Source of the DNA: Thalassotalea euphylliae
GTDB lineage: Bacteria > Pseudomonadota > Gammaproteobacteria > Enterobacterales > Alteromonadaceae
Direction of reading: 5' to 3'
Assembly: GCF_003390395.1 (NCBI RefSeq)
Contig: NZ_QUOV01000001.1
Span: forward strand, 3,968,001-4,032,000
DNA: 64,000 bases
In this document: piece by piece, positions 47,856-55,857 of the stretch
How the letters are laid out: each line of letters starts with the position of its first letter
Position numbering within the stretch: position 1 is the first letter of the stretch
The notes under the pieces: generated by a model
Told to the model about the DNA's origin: nothing
Databases searched by the model: none
What the model saw: only the letters and a program-made list of their open reading frames with translations
Made by a program: the position numbers and the translations under genes

Positions 47856-49058
47856 GTGTTAAATACTAAATTTTCCCCATGGCCGAGCTTTAGCCAAGAA
47901 GAAGCGGATGCGGCATCAAAGGTATTATTATCCAACAAAGTCAATTACTGGACAGGACAAGAAGGCCGTAAGTTTGAGCAAGAGTTTGCGCAGTTTGCCG
48001 ATTGCCAACATGCCGTTGCTGTTGCTAATGGTACGCTAGCGCTCGATTTAGCCCTGCATGCGCTCGATATTGGCGAAGGCGATGAAGTTATCGTCACCCC
48101 TCGTACCTTTATTGCATCAATTAGCTGTGTCATTAATGCAGGCGCAACACCTGTATTTGCTGATGTTGATTTAACCAGCCAAAATATTACACCTCAAACC
48201 ATTAAGCCAGTCATTTCAGACAAAACCAAAGCAATTATATGTGTGCATTTGGCGGGTTGGCCATGCGATATGGATGAAATTATGGCATTGGCAAGTGACC
48301 ACAAGTTATTTGTTATCGAAGATTGTGCGCAGGCGCATGGCGCCAAATACAAAGGCCGCTCAGTCGGTAGTATTGGTGATGTCGGTTGTTGGTCGTTCTG
48401 CCAAGATAAGATTATGACCACAGGTGGTGAAGGCGGCATGCTCACCACGAACAACGAAGCCTTATGGCGTAAAGCCTGGGCCTTTAAAGACCATGGCAAA
48501 TCTTACAATGCCGTATTTGAACGAGAACATCCGCCCGGCTATCGTTGGCTACATGAAAGTTTTGGGACTAATTGGCGTATCACTGAAATGCAATCTGCCA
48601 TTGGTCGTATTCAATTGACGCGCATGCCTGCGTGGCAGCAAGCTCGACAAGCTAATGCGGAAAAAATTCTAGCAGAATGTGAGCGTCAACCTTGGCTTAC
48701 CGTGGTAAAACCGTCAAACGATTATCAGCACGCCTACTACAAATGCTATGTGACTATCGTACTGGAGGAGTTACCTCAGGGCTGGTCAAGAGATAAGGTT
48801 ATTCAGGCGATAAGCCAGTTGGACGTCCCTTGTTATTCAGGCAGTTGCTCCGAAGTTTATAAAGAAAAGGCATTTGATAACACTCACTTTCGCCCAGCAA
48901 GCCCCCTCAGCAATGCCAAAGCGCTTGGCGAAACCAGCTTGATGTTCCTTGTTCATCCAGCCTTAACAGAAGCAGAAATTGCGCAAACTTGTTTAGCGAT
49001 CAGGCAACTTGGCGAACAATTTGCGGAACAAAGCAACAAAAAGGTTACCAAATTGTAA
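47856..49058 (+). CDS. DegT/DnrJ/EryC1/StrS aminotransferase (PglE-like)
   Basis: A 400-residue PLP-dependent sugar aminotransferase. The Schiff-base lysine is Lys185 in WSFCQDKIMTTGGEGG; VANGTLALDLALHAL and IEDCAQAHGA are family signatures. It should aminate UDP-4-keto-6-deoxy-GlcNAc at C4. Start is GTG at 47856, 8 bp after the acetyltransferase stop. Gene order transferase-acetyltransferase-aminotransferase-dehydratase supports diacetylbacillosamine synthesis. Confidence 0.92.
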   Translation: MLNTKFSPWPSFSQEEADAASKVLLSNKVNYWTGQEGRKFEQEFAQFADCQHAVAVANGTLALDLALHALDIGEGDEVIVTPRTFIASISCVINAGATPVFADVDLTSQNITPQTIKPVISDKTKAIICVHLAGWPCDMDEIMALASDHKLFVIEDCAQAHGAKYKGRSVGSIGDVGCWSFCQDKIMTTGGEGGMLTTNNEALWRKAWAFKDHGKSYNAVFEREHPPGYRWLHESFGTNWRITEMQSAIGRIQLTRMPAWQQARQANAEKILAECERQPWLTVVKPSNDYQHAYYKCYVTIVLEELPQGWSRDKVIQAISQLDVPCYSGSCSEVYKEKAFDNTHFRPASPLSNAKALGETSLMFLVHPALTEAEIAQTCLAIRQLGEQFAEQSNKKVTKL

Positions 49059-49155
49059 ATATTTGTAATGACAAGTTAATTTAATATTGTCATCATGGTT
49101 CAAAAGGATACACCCCAAAACGGAAGTACAAAAATAATAAAAAGGTGTATAACCC

Positions 49156-51150
49156 ATGAGTAGACGTATCGATCTGATCCCAAGCCAGATCAAGCTTGTT
49201 ATTGCCCTAAGTTATGATTTAGGAGCGCTGAGCATCGCTTTTTTCCTGTCGTATTTCTTGCGTTTAGGGGGCGATATGCATGTGTTCACGCTTGCTGAGC
49301 TCTCCGTATTTGTCTTAACCGCAGGCTTTACTTTGAGTTGTTTTTACTTGCTCGACGTCTACTCTTCCATCGTTCGTTACTTTAATGCCAAAGCCTCGCT
49401 TAAAATCACAGGCATTTTAATTGGTGCCGCGTGTGTCTGTTACCTTTCTTCGCAAGTGATCGACGCGTTTGTGCCACGCTCTATTCCTTTCTCTTTTCTC
49501 GTACTATCAACTTTGCTTATTGCAGGGGCTCGTGCCTTAGTAGGAATTACCGTGGGAGAGCGCTTATTTGAAGAGCGTGACCAAGTAGTGATCTATGGTG
49601 CAGGTAGCACTGGTAGGCAACTGTCAACCGCACTAAACCAAAGTAACAAATACCATGTATTAGCGATTGTTGACGAAAAAACCCGCTACAAAGGCCGTAA
49701 TCTGCACGGCACAAAAATCTATGGCCTAGACCAGTTAGAGCTGCTTATCAAAAAATACGGTCAATTTAAGGTGCTGATTGCGGTCTCGCAAGTCAACCCT
49801 GAGCGTATGAAAGAAATCGTCAACTTTTTTGAACCCTATGCGCTAGAGCTACTCACTGTGCCTTCAATGCACGATATGGTTTCGGGCAAGCATAAAATTG
49901 ACGAGTTACGAGAAGTCTCGGTTGATGAATTACTTGGCCGCGAGCCAGTAGAGCCCATTCCAGCATTGCTTAGCGACAATATAAAAGAGAAAGTCGTATT
50001 AGTGTCAGGCGCAGGAGGGTCGATTGGTAAAGAGCTTTGTCGTCAAATCATTAGCCAAACCCCACGCAAGCTCATTCTATTGGATGTCAGCGAAGCCTTT
50101 TTATACGAGATCAATCAAGAACTTAACGAGTTCCAACAAAGCCACAACACAAGCATTGAGCTTGTTCCGACGATTGGTAATGTGCAAAACGGCATGCTGA
50201 TGACCCGTATTATTCGCACTCATCAGGTACAAACCATATATCACGCGGCGGCCTACAAGCATGTCCCTATGGTGGAAAACAATGTCATTGCAGGCATTAC
50301 CAATAATGTTTTAGGCACATATGAAATTGCCCAAGCGGCAGTTTTTTGTGAAGTTGAAACCTTTGTTTTAATTTCAACCGACAAAGCGGTACGCCCGACC
50401 AATGTTATGGGAGCTACCAAACGAATGGCAGAGCTTGTGTTACAAGGACTCGCCAAGCGCGACCATCAAACGCGCTTTGTGATGGTGCGATTTGGCAATG
50501 TCTTAGGTTCGTCAGGCTCTGTTGTTCCTTTGTTTAAAAAGCAAATTCGCAGCGGTGGCCCAATTACCGTGACTCACCCAGATATCATTCGCTATTTTAT
50601 GACCATCCCTGAAGCCGCTCAGTTAGTGATTCAAGCAGGCGCTATGGGTAAAGGTGGCGATGTATTTGTGCTAGATATGGGTAAGCCGGTGAAAATCGTC
50701 GATTTAGCCGTGAAAATGACCCATATGATGGGCTTTACCGTTAAAGACCAAAACAACCCTGCTGGCGATATTGAAATACAATACAGCGGCTTGCGCCCTG
50801 GTGAAAAACTTTACGAAGAGTTATTAATTGATGACCATGCGCAGGCAACTGACCATCAGCGTATTCTTACCGCAAACGAGCGCTCAATTAGTTGGGCGGA
50901 AGTGATGGTGCTACTCAATAAAATCACTGAAGCAATGAAAGATGACAACATCGACGAAATTCGTCAATTGCTTATCGAAGCGCCATTAGGTTTTGTCCCC
51001 GCAGAGCACAGCGCTCATAGCCTTGAGCCTGCTGCCAAAGTAACTGACAAAGCGGCTGATAAAATAGAAAGTGTTGATCATGTTCAAACAGCGAGCACAA
51101 GTACAGAAAATACAATACAGCCAGTTTCATCCGCGCCGCTGCTTGTTTGA
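49156..51150 (+). CDS. UDP-GlcNAc 4,6-dehydratase, membrane-anchored (PglF/WbpM-like)
   Basis: A 664-residue long-form sugar dehydratase: four N-terminal membrane helices, a CoA-binding-like Rossmann domain, and a C-terminal SDR domain with SGAGGSIGKELCRQI and the altered catalytic triad region STDKAVRPTNVMGATKR, where Met replaces the usual Tyr. It makes UDP-4-keto-6-deoxy-HexNAc, the first step for diacetylbacillosamine or related sugars. Last gene of the plus-strand arm; a stem-loop follows. Confidence 0.93.
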   Translation: MSRRIDLIPSQIKLVIALSYDLGALSIAFFLSYFLRLGGDMHVFTLAELSVFVLTAGFTLSCFYLLDVYSSIVRYFNAKASLKITGILIGAACVCYLSSQVIDAFVPRSIPFSFLVLSTLLIAGARALVGITVGERLFEERDQVVIYGAGSTGRQLSTALNQSNKYHVLAIVDEKTRYKGRNLHGTKIYGLDQLELLIKKYGQFKVLIAVSQVNPERMKEIVNFFEPYALELLTVPSMHDMVSGKHKIDELREVSVDELLGREPVEPIPALLSDNIKEKVVLVSGAGGSIGKELCRQIISQTPRKLILLDVSEAFLYEINQELNEFQQSHNTSIELVPTIGNVQNGMLMTRIIRTHQVQTIYHAAAYKHVPMVENNVIAGITNNVLGTYEIAQAAVFCEVETFVLISTDKAVRPTNVMGATKRMAELVLQGLAKRDHQTRFVMVRFGNVLGSSGSVVPLFKKQIRSGGPITVTHPDIIRYFMTIPEAAQLVIQAGAMGKGGDVFVLDMGKPVKIVDLAVKMTHMMGFTVKDQNNPAGDIEIQYSGLRPGEKLYEELLIDDHAQATDHQRILTANERSISWAEVMVLLNKITEAMKDDNIDEIRQLLIEAPLGFVPAEHSAHSLEPAAKVTDKAADKIESVDHVQTASTSTENTIQPVSSAPLLV

Positions 51151-51154
51151 TGCC

Positions 51155-51189
51155 AATAACACGCTAACAAGTTCGGCTAGCGTGTTATT
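51155..51189. terminator. Bidirectional stem-loop after the dehydratase gene
   Basis: AATAACACGCTA (51155-51166) and TAGCGTGTTATT (51178-51189) form a perfect 12-bp stem with an 11-nt loop, between the plus-strand dehydratase and the convergent minus-strand SAH-hydrolase-like gene. T-content after the stem is modest. Confidence 0.7.
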
Positions 51190-51237
51190 TGTCAGATGTA
51201 TCTAGACTTTAAATCTACAAGAGAGTTTAGTTATGCT

Positions 51238-51264
51238 GGTTAGGCTGGTTAGGCTGGTTATGCT
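51238..51264. repeat. 9-bp tandem repeat (three copies)
   Basis: GGTTAGGCT, GGTTAGGCT and GGTTATGCT lie head to tail; the third copy contains the stop codon and last codons of the SAH-hydrolase-like gene on the minus strand. Confidence 0.8.
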
Positions 51265-52355
51265 AAAAAAGGCTTCCATGCATATTCAGGTAGCATATGC
51301 ATACCAGCATTAAAATTATCACTGTCTGAAAACATATGCTTAACGCCGGCCGCCATCAATGCCAGCGAGACGTCAAAGGCATTTAAACTATCACCGTAGC
51401 CAGCGGTTAAGTTAAACATTGCACCATTTGATAGCGCATAAAAGTAACGCTCACCTCGGCGATACTCGAAAATTTCTGGCATCAGTTCATTCACTTGATA
51501 ATCGGTTAATGCATCGAGCCTGATTTCATGACTAACATGACCAACATTCATCACAAACGCCCCACCTTTTAACTGATTTAACAGTTCAGCAGAAAGTACA
51601 CCAGCAACGCCTGTTGCGGTTACTATCACATCGGCTTGCAAAGCTGCTTCATTTAACGACTGACAGTGCCAACCGTCATAGGCGGCAAGTAATGCACGTG
51701 AAGGATCGTTTTCTGCAATAACCACTTGGCCACCAAATGCTTTAGCGGCAGCCGCACAGCCTTGCCCAACTAAACCATAGCCAACAATAAGCACTTTCTT
51801 TTCATGTAACGACAAATGAGTTCGCTCCATAAAGGCTTGCCATGCGGTTAACCCCACCATATGGCGATTATGCAAACCTTCTTTAGCATCTAGATCATCC
51901 CAGTTAAACACCGGATGTTTAAGTGACAAATCTTTTAGCGCCGATACCCCAGAGCCCGTACCTTCAAGGCTAGCAATCACACTTTCGCCAGCACCTTGAT
52001 GATAAATACTACCGAGTTGCGCGCCAAATTCGCACAAGTAGTGTGGCTGCCAATCCAGTGCGTCATATAGTGATTGTTGCCACTTTTGATCAGACATGTT
52101 TTTCCATGCTTTGGCTTCTGCACCGAGCGACACCAAGTATTCGACCACTTCATTACGCACTGTGGTTGGATTGCACGTGGTGACAAACAATTCACCACCT
52201 TGGCGCAAATACCCTTCGTAGAACGCCAGCATTTTAATATCTAGATGGGTACTCACTGCCATGCGCTTGCCTGAGCAATCACCTAATTGCTTAACAACAT
52301 TGGCGGTACGCACCATATGGCGATTATTCCACGCCAGCTCTTGGGTAAAATTCAT
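51258..52355 (-). CDS. Aberrant S-adenosylhomocysteine hydrolase family protein
   Basis: A 365-residue homologue of adenosylhomocysteinase, about 65-100 residues shorter than the true enzymes. The NAD-binding motif GYGLVGQGCAAAAKAFG and the GH of NVGHVSHEI are kept. By eye alignment to human AHCY, His55, Cys79-Asn80, Glu156 and Lys186 are retained, but Asp131, Asp190 and Cys195 appear replaced by Phe, His and Val, and the C-terminal Lys/Tyr tail is absent. It is therefore unlikely to hydrolyse SAH in the standard way; its reaction is unknown. It is convergent with the polysaccharide locus and 62 bp downstream of a SpoU methyltransferase gene on the same strand. Confidence 0.7.
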   Translation of the reverse strand: MNFTQELAWNNRHMVRTANVVKQLGDCSGKRMAVSTHLDIKMLAFYEGYLRQGGELFVTTCNPTTVRNEVVEYLVSLGAEAKAWKNMSDQKWQQSLYDALDWQPHYLCEFGAQLGSIYHQGAGESVIASLEGTGSGVSALKDLSLKHPVFNWDDLDAKEGLHNRHMVGLTAWQAFMERTHLSLHEKKVLIVGYGLVGQGCAAAAKAFGGQVVIAENDPSRALLAAYDGWHCQSLNEAALQADVIVTATGVAGVLSAELLNQLKGGAFVMNVGHVSHEIRLDALTDYQVNELMPEIFEYRRGERYFYALSNGAMFNLTAGYGDSLNAFDVSLALMAAGVKHMFSDSDNFNAGMHMLPEYAWKPFLA

Positions 52356-52417
52356 GGATAACTCCGTTTAACTGTTTAGGGACGCCCCAGATTTGAAAAG
52401 GAAAATAGGTAATGAGG

Positions 52418-52882
52418 TTAACTAAGTTTTGCCAGTCGATCATACATCACGATGCTACCCGCAACCGACACGTTAAGGCTGTAATCACCCGGCAATTGCA
52501 CTAGTCGATGACATTTTTCCAGCGCTTGTGGTGGCAGGCCAGATTGTTCGTTGCCAAGTAAATACACGCAACGGTGAGGGTGTTCAAAGCGTGTAATATC
52601 GTGCGCATTTTCGTCTAACTCTACGCCAATCAATGGCGTGTCGTAAGGCAAGTTTGCTACTAACTCATCAATAGAGTCGTAATGATACAAGGGAATTTTC
52701 TGCCACGCGTTAACCACATCGGTGGTTTGCTTTTTGTACTTTTTATCAACGGTGAAAATAAATGCTGCACCCAAAATATAAGCAGAGCGCCATAGGGTGC
52801 CAATATTGATTTCATCAACATTATTCATAATGCCAATGCCGAAGAAGCCATTTTGAGCATAAGTTTGTTTTAAGCGAGCCAT
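52418..52882 (-). CDS. SpoU/TrmH family RNA methyltransferase
   Basis: A 154-residue SPOUT methyltransferase with the three SpoU motifs: NVDEINIGTLWRSA, YLLGNEQSGLPPQAL and LNVSVAGSIVMYDRL. The size lacks the extra RNA-binding domain of TrmH, as in TrmL, so it is a stand-alone catalytic domain that methylates ribose in tRNA or rRNA. The exact target cannot be told. Confidence 0.88.
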   Translation of the reverse strand: MARLKQTYAQNGFFGIGIMNNVDEINIGTLWRSAYILGAAFIFTVDKKYKKQTTDVVNAWQKIPLYHYDSIDELVANLPYDTPLIGVELDENAHDITRFEHPHRCVYLLGNEQSGLPPQALEKCHRLVQLPGDYSLNVSVAGSIVMYDRLAKLS

Positions 52883-52894
52883 AGTTTACATGTG

Positions 52895-54097
52895 TTATTT
52901 ATTAGTTTTTTTAAGAAGAATCCAAACATCTGCATAGTCGGGCAAATGTTTATTGGCAGCATAGTAATCTTGCCAGCCGCGGTAACTCCCTGCGAGCAAG
53001 TCTAATTGGAATAGATTATTGTCAAACGCACCGCCCTCGTCAGCCAAAATAGCTAAGCGAGCTTCAGAATTAGTGCCTTCAGAGTTAACGCTTTGAGTGG
53101 TGTTATCGCGAACTTTATAGTTAAGCAACATCAATTTGCCTAAGCCGAGCTGCCTGACGTTACCTGCTAAGCTGACTTGCGGTTTAATCGCAATTTTATT
53201 CGGCAAATCTTGCCCATACCCGAGAATACTTGGCACTTCGGCGAAATACCAATAACGCGCTTGTTCGCGCTTGCCGATATGGTAGTCATAAGCAATGCCA
53301 TTATTGCGATGAACGTTAAAATAGCGCGTATTTCCATCGACCTGCAACACGCCCGTACCTTGCAAAAGCACATCATGTAATGCTTCTTCGGTCATCCAAA
53401 CAAGTGGTTTGGCAAGCTTGCCTGCTAGCAAAGCACCTTTTATTACCTCTTGTCGCGTGTATTTATAGCGAGTGAGCTGTTCTTTTTTGAGCTCTGCAGC
53501 TTGCTTAGAGAGCCCTTTTTCGTCAAACGGGAGTTGGTAAAGCGCTTGATCAAAGGTTGCAGTTTGCACACTGCTGCCATCGAGCAACTTGGCATAATAC
53601 TTAGTTAAAAATAACTGCCGCTCAGGGATATTATTAAGTAATCGCGACTTCACTTCATTCGTGCTACTGCTGGCAATTTTAGTCGCTGTTGGTTTATCTG
53701 GATACCAACGAACAAAATCAAAGTTCGCTTTAACAAAGGCGTTATCATGCAATCGACTCGGCCGCCCTGCTCTGACGTCGCTGCGGTAGGTCTCGCACAA
53801 AAATGCCAGAGTTTCGTTAACCCGCTCAAGAGAAACGTTATTGCCAATCACAGCACCATGGTGCACCGCTTTTTCGTCATCAGGATTTTGCACAATGTAT
53901 TGCTGCGTATTGTCAGCAACGATACACAATTCACTGCCCTTAAAGCCTTTTAGTTGGCCAAAATCAGGTTGATGGTCAACTTCAAAAGATGCTGCTGCAA
54001 ACACCTTAACCGAGCTTGCTATAAATACACTAGTTACAAAAGCAATCGCGATAGCGGCATAGGCGCTTGAGCACAGAATTCGGAGCAAATTTTTCAT
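52895..54097 (-). CDS. MltA-like membrane-bound lytic murein transglycosylase
   Basis: A 400-residue exported protein with an N-terminal signal/anchor. MltA-type elements are visible: QGTGVLQVDGNTRYF and NNGIAYDYHIG in the MltA domain and a 3D-domain motif ILADEGGAFDNN, where Asp353 aligns with the catalytic Asp of MltA (LDVGGA). It should cleave the glycan strands of peptidoglycan non-hydrolytically. The sequence is divergent and no lipobox is seen, so function is likely but unproven. It lies 12 bp upstream of the SpoU gene. Confidence 0.65.
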   Translation of the reverse strand: MKNLLRILCSSAYAAIAIAFVTSVFIASSVKVFAAASFEVDHQPDFGQLKGFKGSELCIVADNTQQYIVQNPDDEKAVHHGAVIGNNVSLERVNETLAFLCETYRSDVRAGRPSRLHDNAFVKANFDFVRWYPDKPTATKIASSSTNEVKSRLLNNIPERQLFLTKYYAKLLDGSSVQTATFDQALYQLPFDEKGLSKQAAELKKEQLTRYKYTRQEVIKGALLAGKLAKPLVWMTEEALHDVLLQGTGVLQVDGNTRYFNVHRNNGIAYDYHIGKREQARYWYFAEVPSILGYGQDLPNKIAIKPQVSLAGNVRQLGLGKLMLLNYKVRDNTTQSVNSEGTNSEARLAILADEGGAFDNNLFQLDLLAGSYRGWQDYYAANKHLPDYADVWILLKKTNK

Positions 54098-54255
54098 TAA
54101 AGAATGCAGGTGTGGTAGCTAAGAAGAATCAAGATCTTATCAAGATTTGTGTCAAGAATAACAGTATTAAATACCCTGTTACATTTCGACATCTCTATCG
54201 TGAATTTGCTTCATTAAAATACAGGCTGACATGGAGTTAACCAGAGAGTATCAAG

Positions 54256-54804
54256 ATGAAAGCCAGCCTACTGTATTTAAACAAAGTCATGATCACTAGT
54301 TCACTGGCGCTAATACTAGTGATAAGCCCCACCAGCCATGCTCGTTCAAACCAAAACGATTTAATTGCTATTGATACCTACCAGCAAGATATCAAACAAG
54401 CATTAGCTCTTTACCAAGCAAAAGACTTTACCAAAGCCTTGCCTGCACTTGAGGAAATAGCAAAGCGAGGAGATAAGAGAGCGCAATACATTGTTGGCAC
54501 TATGTATTTGAATAGCCAAGGTACTGCGCAAGACTTAAAGAAAAGCTATGCTTGGCTTACCGTTGCCAATGAGCAAAAAACCAAAGCATGGAAAAAGCCA
54601 CTGCAAATGCTGGATGAAAAGCTACCCGCGGATTTTTTAGCATTAGCTAATCAAGAGGCTGCCGATTATGTTGAAAAATATGGTGCCAAGGCGCAAAAGC
54701 TTAAATGTCGCCCAGTAAAAACCTTGGGTTCAAAAAAAGCCAAGCATACATGTGTCAAGTCTGAGCTCAAACCCGGATTCTATTTTTTAGCCCAGCGCAG
54801 CTAA
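54256..54804 (+). CDS. Sel1-like repeat exported protein
   Basis: A 182-residue protein with a signal peptide (ending near SHARS) and one to two tetratricopeptide/Sel1-like repeats (ALYQAKDFTKALPALEEIAKRG, AQYIVGTMYLNSQGTAQDL, both shown in part). The C terminus has two cysteines and many lysines. Such proteins are periplasmic scaffolds; the partner is unknown. AGAGAG-rich ribosome-binding sequence precedes the ATG. Confidence 0.7.
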   Translation: MKASLLYLNKVMITSSLALILVISPTSHARSNQNDLIAIDTYQQDIKQALALYQAKDFTKALPALEEIAKRGDKRAQYIVGTMYLNSQGTAQDLKKSYAWLTVANEQKTKAWKKPLQMLDEKLPADFLALANQEAADYVEKYGAKAQKLKCRPVKTLGSKKAKHTCVKSELKPGFYFLAQRS

Positions 54805-54838
54805 CCACTGAGTCTGCTAACAATATTAGAAGACTGAC

Positions 54839-54890
54839 TTGAATGCCAAATCCTTTTGCTAAAAAGGCTAGCGGCATATTTGGCATTCAA
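54839..54890. other. 13-bp perfect inverted repeat between convergent genes
   Basis: TTGAATGCCAAAT (54839-54851) and ATTTGGCATTCAA (54878-54890) are exact complements with a 26-nt centre that contains a smaller CCTTTT/AAAAGG hairpin. It lies between the ends of the Sel1-like and His-rich genes and may serve as a two-way transcription end; no T-run follows directly. Confidence 0.5.
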
Positions 54891-54927
54891 TCGCTTCGCT
54901 AAAAAACAATGATGAAGGGCGCAACTA

Positions 54928-55752
54928 CTAGTGATGATGGTGACCACTTTGGTTCGTAGCACCGGAAAAGCCCTGGTTGATCATCTTCGCTAAAAACGGG
55001 TTATTTTCGTTGTCGCCGACATCCGCATAGTCAGTTGTTGGCAATGCGTCCCACTTGGCAAACTGTTGATGAGCAGCTTGCTTAGCCACTACTTGATCGT
55101 TTTCGAGTTTAGTTAACTGCAAACGGTTTGTTTGCCCATTGTCTTTATTCGTCACAACAAGCTCTTGCGGTAACTCCACAGCAGATAACCATTTAAGCTG
55201 ATACTCATGTGTTGCTGTTTCTAGTGCATAGTGTTTCACTTGCTGGCAGCCTTGCTCGCTTGTTTGTTCGAGGCTCATGCTCGTTAATAAATCTTGCTTG
55301 ATCAAGCTGCGAACATAGTGCCACTGACTCGGAGTTTTCAGTTCATCCGATTGATACTCAATACCTTGTTGGTACTGTTCGAAAACACGGGTTAACTGCT
55401 GTTGATTGTGCTTACTTAAATACCAGATATTAGCAATTTGGTGTTTGGGATTATAATGAGCAACCCGCTGGCCTTTGCGAACAAGTACTAATTCCTGAGC
55501 ACTTTCTTGAGTATTGTGATTGCTATGCGCTTCACCATGAAAAGCATGCGCTGCGGCGTGATGCTTCGCATACGCATTTGAATCACCAAAGCTTTGCTCA
55601 AAATGCGCGACTAAATAGTCAGCATTGCATGATTGCAACCCTGAGTCTGTCTTATCATCCTCACCCGCTAGTACTAAAGCCGGTAAGCTTGTTAACAGTA
55701 AAATAAAACTAACTGATTTTGTCATTTTCATCATTGACGATGGAGGACGCAT
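54928..55752 (-). CDS. His-rich exported protein, downstream of alkaline phosphatases
   Basis: A protein of about 274 residues with a signal peptide (SFILLLTSLPALVLAGED) and no recognised family. The mature start is rich in histidine (KHHAAAHAFHGEAHSNHN) and the C terminus ends SGHHHH, suggesting metal binding. A single Cys pair (QSCNAD, QGCQQV) could form a disulfide. The frame is open to TTG 55764; ATG 55752 after GGAAGG is preferred. It lies 105 bp after the lipoprotein phosphatase on the same strand, suggesting a role in phosphatase metallation, an inference only. Confidence 0.65.
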   Translation of the reverse strand: MRPPSSMMKMTKSVSFILLLTSLPALVLAGEDDKTDSGLQSCNADYLVAHFEQSFGDSNAYAKHHAAAHAFHGEAHSNHNTQESAQELVLVRKGQRVAHYNPKHQIANIWYLSKHNQQQLTRVFEQYQQGIEYQSDELKTPSQWHYVRSLIKQDLLTSMSLEQTSEQGCQQVKHYALETATHEYQLKWLSAVELPQELVVTNKDNGQTNRLQLTKLENDQVVAKQAAHQQFAKWDALPTTDYADVGDNENNPFLAKMINQGFSGATNQSGHHHH

Positions 55753-55857
55753 AGCGCCTTCCAATTCCTTTTATTGCTTATTTTTTGTTACTTTCTTGTA
55801 TTACTTATTGGTAAGGCTGAGCTTTCGGTATTCCAAAAGCTCAACGCTTGCGTACTG

